Assembly: GCA_031396305.1 (NCBI GenBank)
Contig: JANNKM010000428.1
Location: forward strand, 1 to 15,952
Direction of reading: 5' to 3'
Length of the DNA stretch: 15,952 nt
DNA from: JAEMQF01 sp031396305
Lineage (GTDB): Bacteria > Pseudomonadota > Gammaproteobacteria > Burkholderiales > Burkholderiaceae_C
This document shows positions 7,186-13,210 of the stretch, piece after piece. The number at the start of each line of letters is the position of its first letter. Within the stretch, counting starts at the first letter, position 1. The notes under the pieces were generated by a model. It did not search any database, had not been told where the DNA came from, and worked only from the letters and a program-made list of their open reading frames with translations. The position numbers and the translations under genes were made by a program.

Positions 7186-7620
7186 TCAGCGCGCCCGGCC
7201 CGCGGGGCTGCCCTGCGCGGCGAAGGTCAGGCGCGGCAATCCGGCGCGCCGGGCAGCGTCCATCACGTTGATCACGCTTTGGTGCGGGCTCAATGCGTCG
7301 GCCGAGACGATCACCACCATGTCCGGGTTGCCCTTGGATGCGGCCGTCAATTCGGCGGTGAGCAACTCGATGCTGCGCCCATCGACCTGGCGCCGATTCA
7401 CCGCGTAGCGGCCGTCAGCGGAGACGACGACGATGACTTCCCGAGGCCGGTCGCGCAGCTTTTCGGCGTCGGCCGCGGGCAGCGTGATCTGGAGTTCGGT
7501 GAACTTTGAATAGGTGGTCGAGAGCATCAAGAAGATCAGGATCACCAGCAGGACGTCGATGAACGGGATCAGGTTGATCTCCGGGTCTTCCGGATGGGTT
7601 TTTCGAAAACGCAGCGACAT
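7186..7620 (-). CDS. exbD: ExbD/TolR family protein of the lpxK operon
   Basis: A 144-residue ExbD-type protein with one membrane helix at about residues 17-38 (INLIPFIDVLLVILIFLML), including the key aspartate at residue 22. The periplasmic domain contains the LPAADAEK stretch, VVVSADGRYAVNRRQVDG and a second strand pair (DMVVIVSADALSPHQSVINV) typical of the family. It pairs with the exbB gene ending 7 bases upstream, and lpxK begins 6 bases downstream. It is distinct in sequence from the two plus-strand ExbD copies in this window. In proteobacteria with this gene order the motor pair is usually annotated generically, and its cargo is unknown. A link to lipid A or envelope maintenance is an inference from position only. 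Confidence 0.92.
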   Translation of the reverse strand: MSLRFRKTHPEDPEINLIPFIDVLLVILIFLMLSTTYSKFTELQITLPAADAEKLRDRPREVIVVVSADGRYAVNRRQVDGRSIELLTAELTAASKGNPDMVVIVSADALSPHQSVINVMDAARRAGLPRLTFAAQGSPAGRAR

Positions 7621-7627
7621 CGTCGAT

Positions 7628-8266
7628 TCAACCCGTCTGCCGGTGTTGCGCGGTGAATCGCAGCAGGTGCGGCACCATTCGGTCGGCGGCCTGTTCCATG
7701 TCGAGTGTGTAGGCGTCGACCATGCCGCGGAAGTGTCGATACAGCATCAACGACGGGATTGCGATGATCAGGCCGAACGCGGTGTTGTACAGCGCCACCG
7801 AGATGCCATGAGCCAGCATCGCCGGGTTGTTGCCGCCGGTGGGGGCTTGCGAGCCGAAAATCTCGATCATGCCGATCACCGTGCCCAGTAACCCCAGCAA
7901 GGGAGCCGCCGAGGCGATGGTGCCCAGCGGCGCCAGGTAGCGCTCCATCTGGTGCACGGCGGCACGCCCGGCAGACTCGAACGCGCCGCGCAGGCTCTCC
8001 TCGGAGATGCGCGGCTCGGCGATGACGGCGCGCACGCCGGATGCGAGCACCTGGCCGAGGATGGAGTTCTTGGCGAGTTTGTTCACCACGTCGGCCGAAG
8101 GCAAGTGGGCGCGCGTCACCGACATCACCTCGTCGAGCAAACGCGGCGGCATGACGCGCGACACGCGCAGGCTGGAAAAGCGCTCGAGGACGAGCGCCAG
8201 CGCCACGATGGAGCAGAGAATCAGCGGCCAGATCGGCCAGCCTGCGGCCTGTATGATCGAAATCAA
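7628..8266 (-). CDS. exbB: ExbB/MotA/TolQ family proton channel protein of the lpxK operon
   Basis: A 212-residue protein with three membrane segments, near residues 10-30, 112-136 and 152-176. The family core APLLGLLGTVIGMIEIF and the third helix ISVALYNTAFGLIIAIPSLMLYRHF match MotA/TolQ/ExbB proton channels. It has no N-terminal signal extension, unlike the exbB at 403-1242, so the two are different subfamilies. The start is a TTG at 8266: a stop codon lies upstream in frame with no ATG or GTG in between, a GGGGA stretch lies shortly before the TTG, and the resulting ISIIQAAGWPIWPL beginning is what this subfamily shows. It is the first gene of the minus-strand cluster, so its promoter should lie in the 8267-8592 region. 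Confidence 0.92.
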   Translation of the reverse strand: MISIIQAAGWPIWPLILCSIVALALVLERFSSLRVSRVMPPRLLDEVMSVTRAHLPSADVVNKLAKNSILGQVLASGVRAVIAEPRISEESLRGAFESAGRAAVHQMERYLAPLGTIASAAPLLGLLGTVIGMIEIFGSQAPTGGNNPAMLAHGISVALYNTAFGLIIAIPSLMLYRHFRGMVDAYTLDMEQAADRMVPHLLRFTAQHRQTG

Positions 8267-8640
8267 TCGGATGTCCCCACACTGAGCTAACGGGTGCGAA
8301 TTCGAAGTCGGCGATTATGGCGCCAAGGTTCTGCGGCTCTGCCCGTCATCGCGAGAGCTCGCACCATGCCCGATTCCACGGGCCTCGCACAGTCTGCGCC
8401 GACGCCTTCCAGCAATCCACCGCGACTGGGGACAACAGTGTGGATAACTCCGGTTGAGCGTCGCCAAGTCGGCACAAATGCAGGGTTCGGGTTACGTTGC
8501 CAAAAAGTTAGGCAGAAAATTGTGCTTAAGAATCAATCACTTGCGATGACGACGCAAGCTCGCAACCCGAGCAGTGGTGCGCCAGCCCTTGAATGGCGCG
8601 GGTGTGGAGTTCTCGCCCCGCGCCAATGCTGGGTTTGCCG
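8267..8640. other. Noncoding divergent region between exbB (minus) and xseA (plus)
   Basis: No protein frame here has family character on either strand. It must hold the promoters for the lipid A/Kdo cluster and for xseA. Visible content: a perfect DnaA-box sequence at 8439-8447 and an AT-rich patch at about 8498-8540 that includes TTGCCA (8497-8502) and TTAAGAAT (8526-8533). The spacing between these last two is too long for a standard sigma-70 promoter, so I do not call one. Confidence 0.5.
8439..8447 (-). promoter_or_regulatory. Perfect DnaA-box consensus (TTATCCACA)
   Basis: TGTGGATAA on the plus strand is TTATCCACA on the minus strand, the strongest E. coli DnaA box. It sits in a divergent intergenic region, where a DnaA site could act in regulation. 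Only one copy is visible, with no AT-rich unwinding element or further boxes, so this is not an origin. A single 9-base match may be chance, though being intergenic makes it more interesting. Confidence 0.35.
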
Positions 8641-9930
8641 ATGATCGAATCGCTCGCCACCGCTCCAGGGCGCATGGTCTGGTCGGTCTCCGGCCTGCTG
8701 CGCGCGGTGGCGGACAGCCTCGGTGCGCGCTTCAATCCCTGCGCCTTGCGCGGCGAGATTTCGGGCTACTCAGCGGCGTCGAGCGGCCACTGCTACTTCA
8801 GCATCAAGGACGCTGGCGCAAGCGAACTGCTGAAGTGCGCCATGTTTCGACGTGCCGCCACCCTGCTGGACTTCACCCCTGCCGATGGGCAACGGGTCGA
8901 AGTGCGAGGACGCCTGGACGTGTACTCGGCGCGCGGCGAACTTCAGATGATCGTCGAATCGATGCAGCGCGACGGTGTCGGAGCCTTGTATGAGCAGTTC
9001 CTCAAGCTCAAGGCTCGGCTCGACGCCGAAGGTTTGTTCGATCCTTCGCGTCGGCGCGCCGTACCGGCGCACCCGCAGGCGGTGGGCATCGTCACGTCGC
9101 TGGGTGCGGCAGCGCTGCACGACGTCGTCACCACGCTGGCGCGGCGTGCCCCACACGTCAGTGTGATCGTCTACCCGAGCAAGGTGCAGGGCGCACAGGC
9201 CCCGGCTGAGTTGGCCGAGGCGATCGCCCTGGCAGGCAAGCGGGCAGAGGTGGACACGTTGATCGTTTGCCGCGGTGGGGGTTCGATTGAAGACCTGTGG
9301 GCGTTCAATGACGAGCGTGTCGTGCGCGCGCTCGCGGCCTCACCGATCCCGGTGGTCTGCGGGGTCGGCCACGAAAGTGATGTCACCTTGTGCGACCTGG
9401 CCGCGGATTTGCGTGCCGCGACGCCGACAGCAGCTGCCGAACTCAGTGTGCCGGCGCGGCAGGATTGCCTGCTGGAACTGGCGGGGTTCGCCACCCGTGC
9501 GCGGCGCGCCGCGGCAAACCGCCTCAATCTTGCGGAGCAGCATATGGACAGGCTGCGTGCCCAACTCGGGCGGCCCGCACAACGCCTGGACAACGAAACC
9601 TTGCGCCTGCGCTTGCTTGCGCATCGCTTGCCTTCGGCGGCAATGCTGGCGGCGCACAAGGCGGGTGAGGGCCTGCGCAGGCTCGCCAGTCGGTTTGTCC
9701 ATGGAATCGACACCGACGGTGCGCGCAGCCGGCACACCCTCGCGCACCTGGCCACGCGCCTGGAGGCGTGCAATCCAACGCTGGTGGTGGCTCGGGGTTA
9801 TGCGCTGGTGCAACGCGGCGACGGCGAATTGGTCGTCGACCCGGCTCAACTGCATGCAGGCGATGATCTGCGGTTGACGCTGGCACGCGGCCAGGCGCGA
9901 GTGCACATCGCCAGGGCGGACGCTTTGTGA
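8641..9930 (+). CDS. xseA: Exodeoxyribonuclease VII large subunit
   Basis: The large subunit of exonuclease VII, which with XseB degrades single-stranded DNA from both ends. An N-terminal OB-fold (VWSVSGLLRAVADSL, LRGEISGYSAASSGHCYFSIKD, VEVRGRLDVYSARGELQMIV) binds DNA. The catalytic domain follows, with GIVTSLGAAALHDV, VIVYPSKVQGAQAP, CRGGGSIEDLWAFNDE and the hallmark GVGHESDVTLCDLAADLRAATPTAAAE. A long helical region and a C-terminal segment (RGYALVQRGDGELV) complete the family layout. The ATG at 8641 gives 429 residues and places the OB-fold near the start, as in homologues. An upstream in-frame ATG at 8593 would add 16 residues with no family match, and neither start has a clear ribosome site. 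xseB is not in the window. The gene stands alone, converging on the PuuD-like gene. Confidence 0.95.
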   Translation: MIESLATAPGRMVWSVSGLLRAVADSLGARFNPCALRGEISGYSAASSGHCYFSIKDAGASELLKCAMFRRAATLLDFTPADGQRVEVRGRLDVYSARGELQMIVESMQRDGVGALYEQFLKLKARLDAEGLFDPSRRRAVPAHPQAVGIVTSLGAAALHDVVTTLARRAPHVSVIVYPSKVQGAQAPAELAEAIALAGKRAEVDTLIVCRGGGSIEDLWAFNDERVVRALAASPIPVVCGVGHESDVTLCDLAADLRAATPTAAAELSVPARQDCLLELAGFATRARRAAANRLNLAEQHMDRLRAQLGRPAQRLDNETLRLRLLAHRLPSAAMLAAHKAGEGLRRLASRFVHGIDTDGARSRHTLAHLATRLEACNPTLVVARGYALVQRGDGELVVDPAQLHAGDDLRLTLARGQARVHIARADAL

Positions 9931-9939
9931 GCGCCCGCA

Positions 9940-9961
9940 GGACGGAGAACGTTCGCCGTCC
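9940..9961. terminator. Inverted repeat just after xseA
   Basis: GGACGG and CCGTCC flank GAACGTTC, making a long stem with one A/G mismatch that begins 10 bases after the xseA stop. There is no T-run after it, so intrinsic termination is uncertain; it could instead protect the mRNA 3' end. Confidence 0.35.
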
Positions 9962-10018
9962 GCCCCGGAAGTGGAGCGTCAGCCCGGTTGCTCGTATGGC
10001 GCGCGTGCCTTCGCCAGC

Positions 10019-10044
10019 CGCCAGTCGCCTTCCGGCGACTGGCG
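10019..10044. terminator. Perfect 11-bp stem with TTCC loop between convergent genes
   Basis: CGCCAGTCGCC (from 10019) and its exact complement flank a four-base TTCC loop. It lies between the ends of xseA (plus) and the PuuD-like gene (minus), where a bidirectional terminator would be expected. No T-tract follows on either strand, so the call rests on the stem strength and place. Confidence 0.45.
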
Positions 10045-10051
10045 CGCGGGC

Positions 10052-10630
10052 TCAGAATCCGGCGTTCTGCTGCGCGACCATGCAATAGAGCATCGGGATC
10101 GACAGCATCGTGTTCGCGCGCGAGGTCAGCATCGCCAAGCGGCCCGCCTTGGCCTTTTCCTCGGGCGTGACGGTCACGATGCCCAGGGCCTTCTTCTGGT
10201 TCGGCCAAATGATGAACCAGACGTTGAATGCCATGATGAGCGCAAGCCACATGCCGATGCCGATGGCCGTGAACGGTTTTTGCACGCTCAGCGCCTGCAC
10301 CAGATAGCCATTGAGCGAAGCGAGGAACACGCCAGTCACGACGGTGGCCAGCGCCGCCCAGCGAAACCAGAACAGCGCGGTGGGCGCGATCACTTTGCTG
10401 ATGGCGGGCTTCTGTTCGTCGGGGATCTTCGGCATCGAAGGAATCTGCACGAAGTTGAAATACCACAACAGGCCGATCCACATCACGCCGCACACCACGT
10501 GCAGCCAGCGCATGAAGAAGGCATGCCAGGCCATATTCAGTTGAACATTGCCGAACAGCACGACCAGCAGCACCAGCAGTACCACGCCCGCCGCGACGGT
10601 ACGCCCCAGCGATTGAAATATCGCGCCCAT
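10052..10630 (-). CDS. Membrane protein with urate oxidase N-terminal (PuuD-like) domain, no cytochrome part
   Basis: A 192-residue polytopic membrane protein with about five helices (near residues 10-28, 38-60, 84-105, 120-142 and 172-188). The segment FFMRWLHVVCGVMWIGLLWYFNFVQ, with His and Trp in the second helix, and the loop IWPNQKKALG after the fourth match the PuuD/Urate_ox_N family. In complete PuuD this domain is followed by a cytochrome c domain with a CxxCH motif, and the protein oxidises urate. Here the protein stops after the membrane domain and no CxxCH is seen, so enzyme activity should not be assumed. The ATG at 10630 is preceded by AAGGAG; the frame extends ten more codons upstream without family match. 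It is a single-gene unit with no purine-degradation genes nearby. Confidence 0.75.
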   Translation of the reverse strand: MGAIFQSLGRTVAAGVVLLVLLVVLFGNVQLNMAWHAFFMRWLHVVCGVMWIGLLWYFNFVQIPSMPKIPDEQKPAISKVIAPTALFWFRWAALATVVTGVFLASLNGYLVQALSVQKPFTAIGIGMWLALIMAFNVWFIIWPNQKKALGIVTVTPEEKAKAGRLAMLTSRANTMLSIPMLYCMVAQQNAGF

Positions 10631-10722
10631 GAAGTCTCCTTTTGGTTTGACGAAAAGCAAAACCGACTATAGCGATTTTCGGGCCCGCGTCGCCCTGGGC
10701 GTGCGCTGCGGCAACGGTCTGC

Positions 10723-11214
10723 TTACTTGCCCAGCGGGCCGCCTTGCACGCGTGAGCCGGCCTTGATTGCGCGCTTGGCGAACCACCCCTGGTTCATTTC
10801 CAGCGCGAACCGAACGGGCTTCTTCGAGCAATGGCCGTTCAGCGTCTGCGGTGCCATGTCTTCGATGTTGACGATCGTGCCGTCATCGTCGAGAAAGGCG
10901 ATTGAAAGCGGCAACAGCGTGTTCTTCATCCAGAAACATTGCTGGGTTGCCGATTCGAAGACAAACAGCATGCCTTCGTTGGCGCCCATCTTCGGCCTGT
11001 GCATCAGACCGATGCCGCGCTGCTCGGCACTCTGGGCCAGTTCGGCCTGAATGATGTGCATGCCGGCGTTCAGCGCGACCGCAGGCAACTTCTGAGGTCC
11101 GTCTTGGGCCTGGCTTGCCGGATGCACGAACGCAAGCGCGATGGCGGCAGCCTGGAGCAAGGTCCGAAGTGTGTGCACGGCGAATCGTAGAATGAGAAAG
11201 TTCAGCCCCCTCAT
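10723..11214 (-). CDS. Exported DUF192 family protein
   Basis: A 163-residue protein with an N-terminal export signal (hydrophobic core LLQAAAIALAFV, ending near ASQAQ) and a DUF192 domain. Family marks are LMHRPKMGANEGMLFVF, the CFWMKNTLLPLSIAFLDDDGTIV core and EMNQGWFAKRAIKAGSRV at the end. The function of DUF192 is not established. The ATG at 11214 is used, but a GTG at 11178 gives a more typical signal peptide (MHTLRTLLQAAAIALAF). The latter would also leave 60 instead of 24 bases before the divergent icd, which needs room for a promoter. Neither has a clear ribosome site. The frame stays open far upstream, antisense to icd, which I attribute to high GC content. Confidence 0.85.
   Translation of the reverse strand: MRGLNFLILRFAVHTLRTLLQAAAIALAFVHPASQAQDGPQKLPAVALNAGMHIIQAELAQSAEQRGIGLMHRPKMGANEGMLFVFESATQQCFWMKNTLLPLSIAFLDDDGTIVNIEDMAPQTLNGHCSKKPVRFALEMNQGWFAKRAIKAGSRVQGGPLGK
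11188..11193 (+). promoter_or_regulatory. Possible -10 box for icd (TAGAAT)
   Basis: TAGAAT matches five of six bases of the sigma-70 -10 consensus and lies 45 bases before the icd ATG. No good -35 hexamer is seen at 16-18 bases upstream, so the call is weak. It overlaps the 5' end of the DUF192 gene if that starts at 11214, and clears it only if the GTG at 11178 is used. Confidence 0.25.
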
Positions 11215-11238
11215 CGTACCGTCTGGAGCGCCATCGCC

Positions 11239-12492
11239 ATGTACAAGCACGTCAAAGTCCCCCAGGGTGGGAAGAAGATCACCGTCAACAAGGACTACTC
11301 GCTCAACGTGCCGAGCAACCCGATCATCCCGTACATCGAGGGCGACGGCACCGGCCTGGACATCACCCCAGTGATGATCAAGGTGGTTGACGCGGCAGTC
11401 GCCAAGTCTTATGGCGGCAAGCGTCAGATTCACTGGATGGAAATCTATGCCGGCGAGAAGTCGACCAAGATCTACGGGCCGGATGAGTGGCTTCCCGAAG
11501 AGACGCTCGCCATCGTCAAGGAGTACGTCGTTTCGATCAAAGGGCCGTTGACGACGCCGGTGGGCGGTGGCATCCGGTCGCTCAACGTGGCGCTGCGCCA
11601 GGAGCTTGACCTGTACGTGTGCCAGCGGCCGATTCAGTACTTCGCAGGTGTGCCTTCGCCGCTGAAGGAGCCGCAGAAGACGAACATGATCATCTTCCGC
11701 GAGAACTCGGAAGACATCTACGCCGGTATCGAATTCGAAGCCGAGAGCGACAAGGCGAAACGCCTGATCAAGATCCTCCAAGACGAATTCGGGGTGAAGA
11801 AGATTCGCTTTCCCAACACGTCGAGCATCGGCATCAAGCCGGTCTCTCGCGAGGGAACGGAGCGGCTGGTGCGCAAGGCGTTCCAGTACGCGATCGACAA
11901 CGACAAGTCGTCGGTCACCCTGGTGCACAAGGGCAATATCATGAAATTCACGGAAGGTGGGTTTCGCGATTGGGGCTATGCGCTCGCACAGCGCGAATTC
12001 GGTGCGCAACTGATCGAAGACGGCCCGTGGTGCAAGTTCAAGAACCCGAAGACGGGCAAGGACATCGTCGTCAAGGACTCGATCGCCGACGCCTTCCTGC
12101 AGCAGATCCTGCTCAGGCCGGCCGAGTATTCCGTGATCGCGACGCTGAACCTGAACGGCGACTACATCTCCGATGCGCTGGCGGCCCAGGTAGGCGGCAT
12201 CGGCATCGCGCCGGGCGCGAATATGAGCGACTCGATCGCGATGTTCGAGGCCACGCACGGCACCGCGCCCAAATATGCCGGCAAGGACTACGTCAACCCG
12301 GGCTCGGAGATCCTTTCGGCCGAAATGATGTTGCGCCACATGGGTTGGGTCGAGGCTGCCGACCTGATCATCAGCTCAATGCAAAAGGCCATTCAATCGA
12401 AGAAAGTGACCTACGACTTCGCGCGGCTGATGGATGGGGCGACGCAGGTCTCCTGCTCCGGGTTCGGTCAGGTCATGATCGACGCGATGTAA
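11239..12492 (+). CDS. icd: NADP-dependent isocitrate dehydrogenase
   Basis: A 417-residue cytosolic TCA-cycle enzyme (isocitrate to 2-oxoglutarate), co-linear with E. coli Icd (416 residues). Clear family motifs are IEGDGTGLDITP (residues 33-44), SIKGPLTTPVGGGIRSLNVALRQELDLY, with the serine at residue 114 equivalent to the AceK-phosphorylated Ser113, and RENSEDIYAGIE. LVHKGNIMKFTEG, LNGDYISDALAAQVGG and HGTAPKYAG follow, where Lys-Tyr marks NADP preference, then the C-terminal VTYDFARLMDGA. It is a dimeric bacterial-type enzyme, not the monomeric form. The ATG at 11239 has TGGAGC about 12 bases before it, somewhat far. It is divergent from the DUF192 gene, and a candidate terminator follows at 12540. 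Confidence 0.98.
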   Translation: MYKHVKVPQGGKKITVNKDYSLNVPSNPIIPYIEGDGTGLDITPVMIKVVDAAVAKSYGGKRQIHWMEIYAGEKSTKIYGPDEWLPEETLAIVKEYVVSIKGPLTTPVGGGIRSLNVALRQELDLYVCQRPIQYFAGVPSPLKEPQKTNMIIFRENSEDIYAGIEFEAESDKAKRLIKILQDEFGVKKIRFPNTSSIGIKPVSREGTERLVRKAFQYAIDNDKSSVTLVHKGNIMKFTEGGFRDWGYALAQREFGAQLIEDGPWCKFKNPKTGKDIVVKDSIADAFLQQILLRPAEYSVIATLNLNGDYISDALAAQVGGIGIAPGANMSDSIAMFEATHGTAPKYAGKDYVNPGSEILSAEMMLRHMGWVEAADLIISSMQKAIQSKKVTYDFARLMDGATQVSCSGFGQVMIDAM

Positions 12493-12539
12493 CACGATTT
12501 CAGGGCGTCTCGGGGCGTCCCAATAGGTACCGATGAAGT

Positions 12540-12573
12540 CCCTAGTTCGTTGATTCGACTAGGGTGTTCTGTT
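12540..12573 (+). terminator. Candidate rho-independent terminator after icd
   Basis: CCCTAGT and ACTAGGG form a seven-base stem. It may be extended by two more pairs (CG with CG) past a bulged T, around a TTGATT loop. TGTTCTGTT, a moderately T-rich tail, follows directly. It lies 48 bases after the icd stop, the expected place. The stem is only moderately stable, so termination may be partial. Confidence 0.5.
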
Positions 12574-12702
12574 GCATGGCGTCCACCATCGTCTCTTTCC
12601 GCCGGACTCATCGCGCATCGGCCGCCGGTTTCAGCGCGCCGTCGCCTGACAGGCAGAACAGATCCCCGACCTTTCCCACCCACCTCTTTGAAGGAGTTCT
12701 CC

Positions 12703-13011
12703 ATGACCCAGCCGATCCAACGCCGCGTGTTCCTGATGACTTTGGCCACCTCCACTGCCGCAGTCGGTACGCTCGCCCACGCGCAGGCACTCGTCGACGA
12801 GAAGGACGCGCAAGCCGCGGCGCTCGGCTACGTGGCCGATGCCAAGCGCGTGGACACCAAGAAATTTCCCAAGTTCGCCGCCGGACAGAACTGCACCAAC
12901 TGCGCGCTCTATCAGGGCAAGCCCACCGACAAGGCAGCCGGCTGCCCGCTGTTCGCCGGCAAGCAGGTCGCCGGTGCGGGCTGGTGCAGCGCGTGGGCCA
13001 AGAAGGCCTGA
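12703..13011 (+). CDS. High-potential iron-sulfur protein (HiPIP), Tat-exported
   Basis: A 102-residue precursor of a small periplasmic electron carrier. The N-terminus QRRVFLMTLATSTAAVGTLAHA is a twin-arginine (Tat) signal, needed because the cluster is inserted before export. The mature part has the HiPIP pattern of four cysteines binding one [4Fe-4S] cluster: CTNC (residues 64 and 67), CPLF (81) and WCSAW (95), plus the conserved tyrosine near the start of the fold (LGYVADA, residue 43). The ATG at 12703 has a strong AAGGAG site 6 bases upstream. In purple phototrophs HiPIP feeds electrons to the reaction centre; in others it serves respiratory chains, and which applies here is unknown. 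The gene lies between icd and the DUF2256/photolyase pair, 37 bases before the latter. Confidence 0.93.
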   Translation: MTQPIQRRVFLMTLATSTAAVGTLAHAQALVDEKDAQAAALGYVADAKRVDTKKFPKFAAGQNCTNCALYQGKPTDKAAGCPLFAGKQVAGAGWCSAWAKKA

Positions 13012-13048
13012 TCGGGAACGGCGCGGGACGGGTGTCCGGGCAACGTCC

Positions 13049-13210
13049 ATGATCGGCGCGACCTTCCGCGGCAACAAGACCGCGCTGCCGAGCAAGCCTT
13101 GTGCAGCCTGCGGCCGCGCCATGAGCTGGCGCAGGCACTGGGCCAAGAATTGGGCCGAGGTGAAGTACTGCAGCGAGGCCTGTCGGCGCGTCAAGGCGAC
13201 TCGTGGGTGA
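13049..13210 (+). CDS. DUF2256 small zinc-ribbon-like protein
   Basis: A 53-residue basic protein with two cysteine pairs (residues 18/21 in PCAACGR and 41/45 in KYCSEACRR). It also has the tryptophan-rich middle MSWRRHWAKNWAEVKYCS that identifies DUF2256. It probably binds one zinc; its role is unknown. The family is typically found next to cryptochrome/photolyase genes, as here. The ATG at 13049 has no strong ribosome site. Its last eight bases overlap the GTG start of the photolyase, suggesting translational coupling. A longer in-frame extension upstream (from 12839) runs through the HiPIP gene and is not real. Confidence 0.85.
   Translation: MIGATFRGNKTALPSKPCAACGRAMSWRRHWAKNWAEVKYCSEACRRVKATRG

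Noticed and set aside
8439..8447. Replication origin at the DnaA box
   Set aside because: Only one box, no AT-rich unwinding region, and no dnaA, dnaN, parAB or gidA nearby.
11215..12339. 375-codon upstream extension of the DUF192 frame, antisense to icd
   Set aside because: icd is certain on the plus strand; the extension has no motifs and precedes a normal export signal.
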